A DNA stretch of 64,000 nucleotides from Spongiivirga sp046524175 (GCF_046524175.1 NZ_JBEFZF010000003.1:372001-436000); one strand, 5' to 3'; shown: positions 1-9,199, counted from the first letter of the stretch. Translations and numbers: made by a program. The notes: generated by a model from the sequence alone, not told the origin.

Positions 1-324
1 AACATCAACAAACTCTCCTTCGATAAAGTGTTCAACTGTTATAGTATCACCTAATTTATACTCTTCTTCAAATCCTTGAAATTCGACAACTTTGTACTTA
101 GGCGATGTTCCTGCTTTCTTAAAGTGACCATTAGCCGCTTTAGGAGCACGTTTTTCTGCCTTGTCATCGAAACCAAGTTGAAGAGCTTCATACCCGTCAA
201 CCTCTTCGGTTCTGACTTGGGTAACGACACACGGTCCAGCTTCAATAACGGTACATGGTATGTTTTTACCATTCTCGTCGAAGATGCTGGTCATGCCGAT
301 TTTCTTTCCTATTAACCCAGACAT
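1..324 (-). CDS. rplC: 50S ribosomal protein L3, N-terminal part (runs off the window)
   Basis: Ribosomal protein L3 binds 23S rRNA early in 50S assembly and lies near the peptidyl-transferase centre. The visible 108 codons start at the ATG whose complement is at 322-324 and open with MSGLIGKKIGMTSIFDENGK, the typical bacterial L3 N-terminus; the frame is open to base 1, so the C-terminal half lies outside. It follows rpsJ on the same strand, as in the S10 cluster, but after an unusually long gap of 214 bases that holds a terminator-like hairpin. It may therefore have its own promoter, although I could not identify one with a clear -7 TAxxTTTG box. Confidence 0.95.
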   Translation of the reverse strand, partial: MSGLIGKKIGMTSIFDENGKNIPCTVIEAGPCVVTQVRTEEVDGYEALQLGFDDKAEKRAPKAANGHFKKAGTSPKYKVVEFQGFEEEYKLGDTITVEHFIEGEFVDV

Positions 325-417
325 TTTTAAATTTAGATTTGAGATTTTAGCATCTAGATATTGTACTAGATACTATCCTCTACATTAATAATTATTAAAC
401 TTATATTCCAAAATAAA

Positions 418-442
418 CGGGATCAAAACAAATTCGATCCCG
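418..442 (-). terminator. Terminator-like hairpin between rpsJ and rplC
   Basis: Read on the minus strand this is a perfect 7-bp stem CGGGATC/GATCCCG with an 11-base loop, followed by TTTATTTT. It lies downstream of rpsJ and upstream of rplC, so it could end or attenuate the str transcript before the S10-cluster genes. The T-tract is interrupted, so partial read-through is plausible. A protein-binding leader hairpin is the alternative. Confidence 0.45.
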
Positions 443-502
443 AATATTATTTTGTTTCCGTTTTTCCCCCGCCCACAGCGTAAGGGACATTTAAATGATG
501 AG

Positions 503-524
503 ACCCTTCGACCGCTCTCAGGGT
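503..524. repeat. REP-like palindromic element in the rpsJ-rplC gap
   Basis: The segment reads ACCCT, a core with CTTCGA and GCTCTCAG, then AGGGT, so its 5-base ends form an inverted repeat. It resembles the short CTTCGAC...GCTCAGGG elements I recall as scattered in intergenic DNA of many Bacteroidota. Only this copy was noticed in the window, so the repeat assignment rests on resemblance. Confidence 0.35.
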
Positions 525-539
525 ACCATCTTAGTTTAC

Positions 540-845
540 TTACACCTTAATCTCTACTTCAACACCACTTGGTAACTCTAGCTTCATTAACGCATCAATC
601 GTTTTTGAAGATGAACTGTAAATATCAAGTAAACGTTTGTACGAGCTAAGTTGAAACTGCTCACGCGACTTTTTATTTACGTGTGGAGAACGTAATACTG
701 TAAAAATCTTTTTATGTGTTGGCAAAGGAATCGGACCCGTTACTACAGCTCCGGTTGTTTTTACCGTTTTTACGATTTTTTCAGCAGACTTATCTACCAA
801 GTTGTGATCGTAAGACTTTAGTTTTATTCTGATTTTCTGACTCAT
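540..845 (-). CDS. rpsJ: 30S ribosomal protein S10
   Basis: S10 is a small-subunit head protein that also acts as NusE in transcription antitermination. The 101-residue product has the usual S10 length and contains the conserved GPIPLPTHKKIFTVLRSPHV segment followed by KKSREQFQ. It starts 11 bases downstream of the fusA stop, so it is the last gene of a compact rpsL-rpsG-fusA-rpsJ unit. In many bacteria tuf lies between fusA and rpsJ; here it is absent. A 214-base gap with hairpins separates it from rplC. Confidence 0.97.
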   Translation of the reverse strand: MSQKIRIKLKSYDHNLVDKSAEKIVKTVKTTGAVVTGPIPLPTHKKIFTVLRSPHVNKKSREQFQLSSYKRLLDIYSSSSKTIDALMKLELPSGVEVEIKV

Positions 846-856
846 TTCCTTTTAAT

Positions 857-2983
857 TTAAGCTTCAACTCCTTTAGCCGCTTTAATAACCTCTTCAGCAA
901 TATTTGAAGGAGTTTCAGCATAGTGTGAAAATTCCATAGTAGAAGTTGCTCTACCAGATGACAATGTTCTTAGTGCTGTAACATACCCGAACATTTCAGA
1001 TAACGGCACTGTAGCTTTTACTACTTTAGAACCAGCGCGATCGCTCATATCAGAAACCTGACCACGACGTCTGTTCAAGTCACCTACAATATCTCCCATG
1101 TTTTCTTCAGGAGTAAGTACTTCTAATTTCATTATCGGCTCCATAATCACGGCTTTTGCAGCTTTTGCAGCAGCTTTATAACCAAGCTTAGCAGCCAATT
1201 CGAATGAAAGTTGATCAGAATCCACATCGTGATACGAACCATCTTTTAAAGTCACCTTCATCGAATCCATTTCGTAACCAGCTAACGGACCGTTCTTCAT
1301 TGCTTCTTTGAAACCCTTCTCTACTGATGGTACAAATTCTTTAGGAACGTTACCACCTTTGATGATTGATTCAAAGATTAATCCGCTTTCACCTTCTGGT
1401 GCAGGCTCCATAGTAAATACGATATCCGCAAATTTACCACGACCACCTGACTGCTTTTTATAAACCTCACGGTGATCAGCAGAAGCAGTAATTGCTTCTT
1501 TGTATTCCACCTGCGGTTGCCCTTGGTTTACCTCAACCTTGAACTCACGCTTTAATCGGTCTACAATAATATCTAAGTGAAGCTCTCCCATACCTGAAAT
1601 AATAGTCTGACCAGAAGCTTCATCGGTCTTCACCTGGAAAGTTGGATCTTCTTCAGCCAATTTAGCTAAAGACATACCTAACTTATCTACATCAGCCTTT
1701 GTTTTTGGCTCTACTGCAATACCAATTACCGGATCTGGGAAATCCATAGATTCTAATACGATCGGAGATTTCTCCGCAGATAAGGTATCACCCGTCTTAA
1801 TATCCTTAAATCCTACAGCAGCACCAATATCACCAGCTTCAATATATTCAATAGCATTCTGTTTATTAGAGTGCATTTGATAAATACGAGAAATACGCTC
1901 CTTTTTACCAGACCTATTATTAAGTACATAAGATCCTGCGTCTAAACGACCAGAATAGGCACGGAAGAATGCTAAACGACCTACGAAAGGATCAGTAGCA
2001 ATTTTAAATGCAAGTGCAGCAAATGGCTCATTTACATCTGGCTTACGAATCTCTTCTTGATCAGTATCAGGATTCATACCCACAATACCTTCCTTATCAG
2101 TTGGTGAAGGCAAGTAACGACATACAGCATCTAATAAGAATTGTACACCTTTGTTTTTAAATGCCGAACCACAGATCATAGGAATGATTGCCATATCCAT
2201 TACCGCAGCGCGAAGTGCAGCATGCACTTCTTCTTCAGTAATAGAATCTTCATCTTCCATGAATTTTTCAAGAAGGTTCTCATCGTAAGTCGCAACTTCT
2301 TCAATTAAAAGTGCACGATACTTACGAGCTTCTTCTTTCATATCTTCAGGAATATCGATCACATCAAAAGTTGCCCCTTGAGTTTCATCGTGCCAAACAA
2401 TAGCACGATTCTTTACTAAATCGATAATACCTTTAAAGTCCGCTTCGTCACCAATATTTAATACGATTGGGACAGCATTCGACTTCAACATATCTTTTAC
2501 CTGCTGACATACAGCAAGGAAGTTAGAACCCTGACGGTCCATTTTGTTTACAAAACCAATACGGGGCACCTTATAGTTATCAGCAAGTCTCCAGTTAGTT
2601 TCAGATTGTGGCTCAACACCATCAACAGCACTAAATAAGAACACTAAACCATCTAATACACGTAACGACCTATTTACCTCAACAGTAAAATCAACGTGAC
2701 CCGGAGTATCAATGATATTAAAGTGATACCCTTTTGTATCTGCAACTGGTTTCCCATTTTCAGTTGGGAAATTCCAAGTACAAGTTGTAGCAGCGGAAGT
2801 AATGGTAATACCACGCTCCTGCTCTTGCTCCATCCAGTCCATGGTTGCAGCACCATCGTGCACCTCACCTATCTTGTGAGAAACACCTGTATAATAAAGA
2901 ATACGCTCGGTAGTTGTTGTTTTTCCAGCATCAATATGCGCAGCAATACCTATGTTTCTTGTAAATTTTAAATCTCTAGCCAT
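857..2983 (-). CDS. fusA: Elongation factor G
   Basis: EF-G is the cytosolic GTPase that drives ribosomal translocation and, with RRF, ribosome recycling. The 708 residues match full-length bacterial EF-G. The G1 loop AHIDAGKTT is at residues 15-23, followed by the GITI switch region, the DTPGH G3 motif and NKMD G4. Domain IV contains the GRGKFADIVF region and the domain V end is intact. It begins 5 bases after rpsG and is followed 11 bases later by rpsJ, so it is co-transcribed with the ribosomal protein genes. Its place inside the str operon, next to rpsG, supports the canonical translational EF-G rather than a paralogue. Confidence 0.97.
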   Translation of the reverse strand: MARDLKFTRNIGIAAHIDAGKTTTTERILYYTGVSHKIGEVHDGAATMDWMEQEQERGITITSAATTCTWNFPTENGKPVADTKGYHFNIIDTPGHVDFTVEVNRSLRVLDGLVFLFSAVDGVEPQSETNWRLADNYKVPRIGFVNKMDRQGSNFLAVCQQVKDMLKSNAVPIVLNIGDEADFKGIIDLVKNRAIVWHDETQGATFDVIDIPEDMKEEARKYRALLIEEVATYDENLLEKFMEDEDSITEEEVHAALRAAVMDMAIIPMICGSAFKNKGVQFLLDAVCRYLPSPTDKEGIVGMNPDTDQEEIRKPDVNEPFAALAFKIATDPFVGRLAFFRAYSGRLDAGSYVLNNRSGKKERISRIYQMHSNKQNAIEYIEAGDIGAAVGFKDIKTGDTLSAEKSPIVLESMDFPDPVIGIAVEPKTKADVDKLGMSLAKLAEEDPTFQVKTDEASGQTIISGMGELHLDIIVDRLKREFKVEVNQGQPQVEYKEAITASADHREVYKKQSGGRGKFADIVFTMEPAPEGESGLIFESIIKGGNVPKEFVPSVEKGFKEAMKNGPLAGYEMDSMKVTLKDGSYHDVDSDQLSFELAAKLGYKAAAKAAKAVIMEPIMKLEVLTPEENMGDIVGDLNRRRGQVSDMSDRAGSKVVKATVPLSEMFGYVTALRTLSSGRATSTMEFSHYAETPSNIAEEVIKAAKGVEA

Positions 2984-2988
2984 TTTTA

Positions 2989-3465
2989 TTAGAATCTGAA
3001 GTGAGAGAATGCTTTATTTGCTTCTGCCATTTTGTGCGTGTCGATTCTTTTCTTAACCGCAGCACCTTCTTCTTTAGAAGCTGCTAATATTTCAGCAGCT
3101 AATTTAGCAGCCATTGATTTTTCGTTTCTCTTACGAGAAAAACCAATTAACCACTTCATTGCGGTAGAAATTTTACGATCTGGACGTATAGGCCTTGGAA
3201 TTTGAAAAGTAGCTCCACCTACACGGCGGCTTCTTACCTCTACATGAGGCATCACATTTGACAATGCGTCTTTCCAAAGCTCTAAAGATGTTTTCTCGTC
3301 GTCTTGTTTCTTTTCTTCTACAATATCAATTGCATCGTAGAATACTTTAAAAGCAACCGATTTTTTACCATCCCACATCATCATGTTTACGAAACGAGTT
3401 ACTAACTGATCGTTAAACCTTGGATCTGGAAGAATCGGTCTTTTTTTAGCCTTTCTTTTTCTCAT
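2989..3465 (-). CDS. rpsG: 30S ribosomal protein S7
   Basis: S7 nucleates assembly of the 30S head by binding the 3' domain of 16S rRNA. The 158-residue product starts MRKRKAKKR and contains the conserved VEVRSRRVGGATFQIP segment, with the SFSHFRF-like end typical of Bacteroidota S7. It lies 28 bases after rpsL and 5 bases before fusA, the standard str order. In E. coli S7 is the translational repressor of this operon; whether that holds here cannot be read from the sequence. Confidence 0.97.
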   Translation of the reverse strand: MRKRKAKKRPILPDPRFNDQLVTRFVNMMMWDGKKSVAFKVFYDAIDIVEEKKQDDEKTSLELWKDALSNVMPHVEVRSRRVGGATFQIPRPIRPDRKISTAMKWLIGFSRKRNEKSMAAKLAAEILAASKEEGAAVKKRIDTHKMAEANKAFSHFRF

Positions 3466-3493
3466 TACCTTATTATAATACTATATTATACTA

Positions 3494-3868
3494 TTATTTC
3501 TTAGGGCGTTTTGCACCGTATTTAGATCTACGTTGTGTACGACCCTCAACACCAGCTGTGTCAAGTGCCCCACGAACGATATGATATCTAACTCCTGGCA
3601 AATCTTTTACCCTTCCACCTCTAACCAATACTATCGAGTGCTCTTGTAGATTATGACCTTCCCCAGGGATGTAAGCATTTACTTCCTTACCGTTGGTAAG
3701 ACGGACCCTTGCCACCTTTCTCATTGCTGAGTTTGGTTTCTTAGGTGTCGTTGTGTAAACACGCGTACACACCCCTCTTCTTTGAGGACACGAATCTAAA
3801 GCAGCCGATTTACTCTTCTTGGTTATTTTGGCCCTTCCTTTTCGTACTAATTGTGAAATTGTTGGCAT
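3494..3868 (-). CDS. rpsL: 30S ribosomal protein S12
   Basis: S12 sits at the decoding centre and controls accuracy. The 124-residue product carries PKKPNSA at residues 42-48 and GGRVKDLPGVRYH at about 84-96. The lysines that change in classical streptomycin-resistant mutants are present as K43 and K88, so the sequence is of the sensitive type. It is the first gene of the str operon, and a near-perfect Bacteroidota promoter lies 42 bases upstream, with a small hairpin at the probable transcript start. Confidence 0.97.
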   Translation of the reverse strand: MPTISQLVRKGRAKITKKSKSAALDSCPQRRGVCTRVYTTTPKKPNSAMRKVARVRLTNGKEVNAYIPGEGHNLQEHSIVLVRGGRVKDLPGVRYHIVRGALDTAGVEGRTQRRSKYGAKRPKK

Positions 3869-3892
3869 AAATAATTTATGATATTTTTAAAA

Positions 3893-3907
3893 CCCTCTTT
3901 TTGAGGG
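3893..3907 (-). other. Hairpin at the 5' end of the rpsL operon transcript
   Basis: A perfect CCCTC/GAGGG inverted repeat with a 5-base loop, followed on the minus strand by TTTTAAAAAT. It begins only a few bases below the -7 box of the rpsL promoter, so the mRNA would begin at or inside this stem. It could protect the 5' end, be a binding site for an operon protein, or act as an attenuator; the sequence alone does not decide. Confidence 0.5.
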
Positions 3908-3910
3908 CTG

Positions 3911-3941
3911 CAAAGGTAGAAATTTATTCGAAGTATTCAAA
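3911..3941 (-). promoter_or_regulatory. Promoter of the rpsL-rpsG-fusA-rpsJ operon
   Basis: On the minus strand TTTG (3938-3941) is followed after exactly 19 bases by TACCTTTG (3911-3918). This fits the Bacteroidota housekeeping sigma consensus TTTG-N19-TAxxTTTG at every defined position and is the best promoter match I found in the window. The start of transcription should fall near 3904-3908. Confidence 0.82.
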
Positions 3942-4181
3942 CACTATGAAATTAATTTTTCAAAGCTCCACAAACTTCCTTTTGTAGCCTCTAATTCTTG
4001 CACTAATTACTTAAGACATTAGCATACCATTTAATAAGATATGCTGAGCAACAAAAAGAAGGTTAGATTTAGCACATTCTTCAAATTATAATAGGAAATA
4101 TTTGTTTTTCTCAAAAAACACGTTGACATGAACAAAACATAACAAATACTTAACAGAAAGTTAATTTTTATGAAAAAAAAG

Positions 4182-4212
4182 TTGTGCGGTTAACATTAAA
4201 TTAAGATTTTTG
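4182..4212 (+). promoter_or_regulatory. Probable promoter of the susC-like operon
   Basis: TTG (4182-4184) is followed after 20 bases by GATTTTTG (4205-4212), which matches the -7 box TAxxTTTG except for its first base. It would place the transcript start about 20-25 bases before the ATG at 4241. The match is imperfect. Confidence 0.4.
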
Positions 4213-4240
4213 GCGATAGCTAATTCAAATAATTTAAAAA

Positions 4241-7200
4241 ATGAAAACAAAGTTTAGTGGATTTTTAACGCTATTATTGGCGTTTGTAGTACACCTATCC
4301 TTTGCGCAGGAAAAGACCATAACCGGTGTTGTCACCGATCAAAGTGGACTCCCTCTTCCAGGTGCTAGTGTAGTTGTAAAAGGTACCGCAACCGGTACTC
4401 AAACTGATTTTGATGGAAACTATTCCATTCAAGCTAGTGTAGGCCAGACATTGGTATTTTCTTATGTAGGCCAGAAAACTGAAGAACGTACGGTTGGTGC
4501 ATCAAACACCATAAACGTTCAGTTAAACGAAGATGCGACAGCGCTTGAAGAAGTAGTTGTTACAGCACAAGGTATCAAAAGAGAGAAGAAAGCTTTAGGT
4601 TATGCTGTATCCTCCGTTGGATCCGAAGCTCTTGAGTCTAGAGCTGAAGGTGATGTAGCTAGAATCTTAACTGGTAAGGCATCGGGAGTTCAAATTACTG
4701 CTGCCGGTGGTATGTCAGGATCTGCTACCAACGTAACCGTTCGTGGTTTGAGTTCATTTAGTGGTAGTAACCAAGCCTTATTTATAGTTGATGGCGTGCC
4801 ATTTAGTAACGACACGAATGCTTCTGGGAACTTCCTTAACGGAAATACTGGTTCTTCACGTTTTTTAGATATTGATCCAAACAACATCGAAAGCGTTGAA
4901 GTTCTTAAGGGATTAGCGGCAACAACTCTTTATGGAACTTTAGGAAAAAATGGAGTTATTCTGATAACAACAAAAGCAGCTTCAAGTTCAGGAGGCACCA
5001 AAAAAACCGAGATTACAGTTAACCAATCGTATTTCGTAAATGAGATGGCATCAATTCCAGATTACCAAGATCAATACGGAAATGGTTTCGATCAAGCCTT
5101 CGGTTGGTTTTTCAGTAACTGGGGACCAAGTTTCGATGAAGGTGGAATTGATGGATGGGGAAATAGTGTAAATGCAGACCCAAATAGAGGTTATAATGCT
5201 GATGGTACTTTACTTCACCCATACGCAAGTTCAGCATTCTTAAATCCTGATGGACCAAATACAGGATCTAGCCCGTTGGCGCAACAATTTGCAAACCAAA
5301 GATACGAGTGGAGACCGTATGATTCTGTAGATAATTTCTTCCGTCCTGGCGGTGTTAGTACAACCAGTGTCAATATTACTGGTTTAGGAAATGAAAATAC
5401 CTCATACAACGTGAATGTGGGTTATCTTGATGATGAAGGTTTTACACCTGGTAACTCATTAAGCAGATTTAATATTTCCGTTGGTGGTCGCTCAAGATTA
5501 TCTAATAAGTTTACGGTAACTTCCACAATAAATTATGCGAGATCTGATTATAAATCTCCTCCAATTGCGGCTAGTAGAGGTAATGGTACTTTAGGACTTT
5601 CCGTATATGGTAATGTTTTATTTACCCCTAGAAGTGTTGACTTATTAGGATTACCATTTGAAAACCCTGTTGACGGTTCCAGTATTTATTATCGTAATGG
5701 TAATGATATTATTAACCCACGTTGGACAGCTAAAAACGTTACCAACAGACAAATTACCAATCGTGTTTTCTGGAATGCTGCTTTAAATTACGAACTAAGC
5801 GAAAATTTGAATCTTTCTTGGAGAACTGGTTTCGACTTTTATAACGAAAGAAACATTAACAGCTCTAACAAAGGTGGAGTTGAATTTAATCAAGCTATTT
5901 TCGGATTCTTAAATACATTTGACAATAACAATACCATTTGGGATCACTTCCTTTCATTAAATGGTAACTATGATATTTCTGACAAGATTGGCATGACCTT
6001 TACAGTAGGTGCAACAGCACGTCGCGATGCATTTGACCAACAAGGTGTTGCAAGTACAGGTCAGATTGTTTTTGGTGTTAAAAGACATTTTAACTACGAA
6101 AATCAACTGCCAATACAATCAACCTTTAATCGAAACATTGTAGGTCTTCTAGGTCAAGCAACTTTTGACTACGACAACAAGTTATTTGTCAATTTATCGA
6201 CAAGGTCAGACTGGGTATCAACTTTAACTAAGGATAATAGGAGTAGAACTTATCCAAGTGCCAGTGTATCATTTTTACCAACTGCAGCATTTGATGGATT
6301 ACGATCTGAAAATGGTCTTAACTACTTGAAGTTACGTGCTAGTTTTGGTACATCTGCAAACTTTGACTTCCCAAGATTTTATCCAACAGTGGATGTTGTA
6401 GAACAAGATACTCAAGTATTTGATGCAGGTGGCTCAATCACAACAAATCAGATTTCTAACTTTAGAGCAAATCCCGATTTAAAACCTGAGTTATTACAAG
6501 AATATGAATTCGGATTTGAGTCTCGTTTCTTAAAAAATCGTGTTTCTTTAGATTTCACTTACTTTGACAGAAGAACTAAAGACCTGATCGTAAACGAACC
6601 GTTATCACCTTCTACTGGTTTTACTTTTACAAACAGTAACATCGGTGAAGTGAAAAACTCTGGTATTGAAGCAGATCTTTCTATTGATTGGATTAAAAAT
6701 GAGAATTTCTCTTGGAGTACAAGTGTGAATTTCTTTGCTAACAACGAAGAAGTTGTTGAACAAGAGCAAGACATTATTATCTATGCTGGTAGCACCGCAT
6801 TGTTCGTAGGTGGTAATGCCGCTGTTGAAGGAGAATCTTTAGGTAGTATTGTTGGTACCGCTTTTGCAAGAGATGATAATGGTAACTTATTGGTTAATGC
6901 AGCTGGTAACTACGTAATTGCCGAGCAAGATAATGACGGTAATGTGCCAATTATTGGTGATGCAGTTCCAGACTTTACAATGAACTACATCAACTCAATT
7001 CGATACAAAAACTGGAATTTAGGTTTCCAAGTACAACATATTAAAGGTGGAGACATCGTATCAAGTACAGTTGCCACTTTACTAGGTCGTGGTTTGATTG
7101 AGGAAACTGCAGATCGTGTTGATACATTTATCGTTCCTGGTGTACGTCAAGATAATGGTCAGCCTAACGATATTCAAATTAACAACTCTACCTATTACTT

Positions 7201-7498
7201 TAGTAACTTGTTATTCGGACCGGTAGAGGCAAAAGTGTACGATGCATCAGTAATTCGTCTTCAAGAAGTATCTTTAGGATATTCTTTCCCTCAAAAGTTC
7301 TTGGACAAAACACCATTTGGATCGCTAACTGTTACAGCACAAGGATTCAATTTATGGTATGACGCTTACAACACGCCTGATGGAGCTAATTTTGATCCTA
7401 ACGTACAAGGTGCTGGTGTTGGTAACGCTAGAGGATTTGATTTCTTGAACGGACCAAGTTCAAGAAGATATGGATTCAGCATCAGAGCTTCATTCTAA
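4241..7498 (+). CDS. SusC/RagA-family TonB-dependent outer-membrane transporter
   Basis: SusC-like proteins are 22-strand outer-membrane barrels that import ligands delivered by a SusD-like lid, powered by TonB. The 1085-residue product has a signal peptide ending near SFAQ (residue 23), then a carboxypeptidase-D-like beta-sandwich (about 26-105) with GVVTDQSGLPLPGASV. A plug follows at about 110-245 (QGIKREKKALGYAVSSV, later IESVEVLKG and ILITTK), then a long barrel ending in an aromatic F (RASF). The SusD-like gene follows after 24 bases. No glycoside hydrolase or FecI/FecR-type regulator is adjacent, so the substrate is unknown. A probable promoter lies just upstream. Confidence 0.93.
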   Translation: MKTKFSGFLTLLLAFVVHLSFAQEKTITGVVTDQSGLPLPGASVVVKGTATGTQTDFDGNYSIQASVGQTLVFSYVGQKTEERTVGASNTINVQLNEDATALEEVVVTAQGIKREKKALGYAVSSVGSEALESRAEGDVARILTGKASGVQITAAGGMSGSATNVTVRGLSSFSGSNQALFIVDGVPFSNDTNASGNFLNGNTGSSRFLDIDPNNIESVEVLKGLAATTLYGTLGKNGVILITTKAASSSGGTKKTEITVNQSYFVNEMASIPDYQDQYGNGFDQAFGWFFSNWGPSFDEGGIDGWGNSVNADPNRGYNADGTLLHPYASSAFLNPDGPNTGSSPLAQQFANQRYEWRPYDSVDNFFRPGGVSTTSVNITGLGNENTSYNVNVGYLDDEGFTPGNSLSRFNISVGGRSRLSNKFTVTSTINYARSDYKSPPIAASRGNGTLGLSVYGNVLFTPRSVDLLGLPFENPVDGSSIYYRNGNDIINPRWTAKNVTNRQITNRVFWNAALNYELSENLNLSWRTGFDFYNERNINSSNKGGVEFNQAIFGFLNTFDNNNTIWDHFLSLNGNYDISDKIGMTFTVGATARRDAFDQQGVASTGQIVFGVKRHFNYENQLPIQSTFNRNIVGLLGQATFDYDNKLFVNLSTRSDWVSTLTKDNRSRTYPSASVSFLPTAAFDGLRSENGLNYLKLRASFGTSANFDFPRFYPTVDVVEQDTQVFDAGGSITTNQISNFRANPDLKPELLQEYEFGFESRFLKNRVSLDFTYFDRRTKDLIVNEPLSPSTGFTFTNSNIGEVKNSGIEADLSIDWIKNENFSWSTSVNFFANNEEVVEQEQDIIIYAGSTALFVGGNAAVEGESLGSIVGTAFARDDNGNLLVNAAGNYVIAEQDNDGNVPIIGDAVPDFTMNYINSIRYKNWNLGFQVQHIKGGDIVSSTVATLLGRGLIEETADRVDTFIVPGVRQDNGQPNDIQINNSTYYFSNLLFGPVEAKVYDASVIRLQEVSLGYSFPQKFLDKTPFGSLTVTAQGFNLWYDAYNTPDGANFDPNVQGAGVGNARGFDFLNGPSSRRYGFSIRASF

Positions 7499-7522
7499 TA
7501 ACGAAAAAGTATAATAGATATA

Positions 7523-9199
7523 ATGATGAAAAAGTTTTTAAAATATATAACCGTGGCAGTCATAGCAGGAGGTATTTTTACTTCTTGTGAAACCACGGAA
7601 TTAGATGGTCGTATTAGTCCGAATGACTTAGCGGCTGATCAAGCAGATCCCAATTTGCTTCTTAACTCTGTTCAGCTCGCATATGTTTCCAACATGGATG
7701 TATTGAGCGACTTAGGAGCTGAGTTAACCCGTATCGATTATATGGGAGGGCGTAACTATTTTAATAATTATCCTGGTTCTACATTAAATGGTGTATGGTC
7801 AAGAACCTACAGTAGTGGGGTAAATGACCCAGGAGCTGGTGTAAGTGTTGGTATGTTTACCAACGTTGCTACTCTTCAGGAAATTGATGCAGCATCTGAA
7901 ACCGATTATTCGTTTCACATTGCAGTAGGCCAAACATTAAAAGCCCACATGCTTTTATTGTTAGTTGATTTTGTAGGTGAAGCTGCCTTAAGCGAGGCAG
8001 GGCAACCTGTTGAATTTCCAGCGCCTAATTTAGATGCTGGTGCAGATGTATATGCTGGAGCACTTCAATTGTTAAGTGAAGCCGAAGCATTATTTGCTGC
8101 AGGTCCAGCCACCCAAGGTGCAACAGATATGTTTTACGGAGGAAATACCGGTAACTGGATAAGATTAATTAACTCATTGCGATTAAAAGCCTACATTACA
8201 ACTGGCAATACTGCTGCGTTTAATACAGTTATCGCAAACAACAATTTTATTTCAGATTCTTCTGCTGATTTCGAGTTCCAGTACGGAACAAGTGAATTGC
8301 AACCTGATACTAGACATCCGGACTATGCTGCAGATTATACACCTAGTGGAGCAAACATCTACCAATCAAACTGGTTGATGGAGTACATGTTAGATAACAA
8401 CGATCCAAGGATACGGTATTATTTCTACCGTCAACAAAATGCTACCCCTGGTGCTGATGCAGCTCCAAACGAGGAAACGCTAGCATGCTCGCTAGTACCA
8501 CCTCCACCGCATTACATTAATGGCGGATTCACTTATTGTAGTGTTCCTCAAGGATACTGGGGTCGTTCACATGGTAATGATGAAGGTACACCTCCAGATA
8601 ACTTTACACGAACCGCAGTAGGTGTCTATCCTGCTGGAGGCCGTTTCGATGACGATTCTTTCGGATCTGTTGGCCTAGGTTTAGGTGGTGGTGGAGCTGG
8701 TATTGAACCAATTATCCTTGCATCATATATTGATTTTTGGAGAGCTGAAGCTGCTACCTCAGAAACTGAAAAAGCTGCATTCTTAAGAAGTGGTTTAGAA
8801 AAATCTATCGCTAAAGTTCAAGGCTTTGGAAGTCTTGACGGATCAGCTGATGCAACATTCGCGCCTTCTGGTACTGATGTAAATGGTTTTATTGATTTAG
8901 TTGTTGCTGCTTACAATGATGCAGATCCTGGAGATGACAAAGAAAACATCTTGGCACAACAATATTGGGTAGCTCTATTCGGAGGTGCTACTGAAGCTTA
9001 TAATTACTACAGAAGAACTGGTTATCCGAATACGCTATTGCCAAATTGGGAGCCAGATCCAGGAGTATTCCCAAGAAGTTTCTTGTATCCTCAAAACGAG
9101 GTGATAACAAATTCAAACTTAACGCAAAAGGAAACCTTGACCGAGCAAGTATTCTGGGATACCAATCCTGCAGGTCCAGCATTCCCATCAGCAAATTAA
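7523..9199 (+). CDS. SusD/RagB-family nutrient-binding outer-membrane lipoprotein
   Basis: SusD-like lipoproteins sit on the surface over SusC and capture the ligand. The 558-residue product has a lipoprotein signal with lipobox FTSC (Cys 22). Its helix-rich body has the SusD-type order of segments, including AVGQTLKAHMLLLLVDFVGEA and GNTGNWIRLINSLRLKAY, and a C-terminal part with FLYPQNEVITN. It looks closer to the SusD-like proteins paired with peptide- or unknown-substrate receptors than to classical starch SusD. Two adjacent ATGs (7523 and 7526) are possible starts. The pair with the upstream SusC-like gene is clear; the ligand is not. Confidence 0.9.
   Translation: MMKKFLKYITVAVIAGGIFTSCETTELDGRISPNDLAADQADPNLLLNSVQLAYVSNMDVLSDLGAELTRIDYMGGRNYFNNYPGSTLNGVWSRTYSSGVNDPGAGVSVGMFTNVATLQEIDAASETDYSFHIAVGQTLKAHMLLLLVDFVGEAALSEAGQPVEFPAPNLDAGADVYAGALQLLSEAEALFAAGPATQGATDMFYGGNTGNWIRLINSLRLKAYITTGNTAAFNTVIANNNFISDSSADFEFQYGTSELQPDTRHPDYAADYTPSGANIYQSNWLMEYMLDNNDPRIRYYFYRQQNATPGADAAPNEETLACSLVPPPPHYINGGFTYCSVPQGYWGRSHGNDEGTPPDNFTRTAVGVYPAGGRFDDDSFGSVGLGLGGGGAGIEPIILASYIDFWRAEAATSETEKAAFLRSGLEKSIAKVQGFGSLDGSADATFAPSGTDVNGFIDLVVAAYNDADPGDDKENILAQQYWVALFGGATEAYNYYRRTGYPNTLLPNWEPDPGVFPRSFLYPQNEVITNSNLTQKETLTEQVFWDTNPAGPAFPSAN

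Larger units (their letters stand above)
3869..4240. other. Divergent intergenic region between rpsL and the susC-like gene
   Basis: This 372-base stretch carries the rpsL promoter and leader hairpin at its left end and a probable susC-like promoter at its right end (4182-4212). The middle part, about 3942-4180, is very AT-rich. I see no gene, RNA gene or clear operator in it. Confidence 0.6.

Noticed and set aside
2674..2971. Open frames on both strands inside fusA
   Set aside because: They lie fully within the EF-G gene in other frames and encode no recognisable protein; shadows of a real gene.
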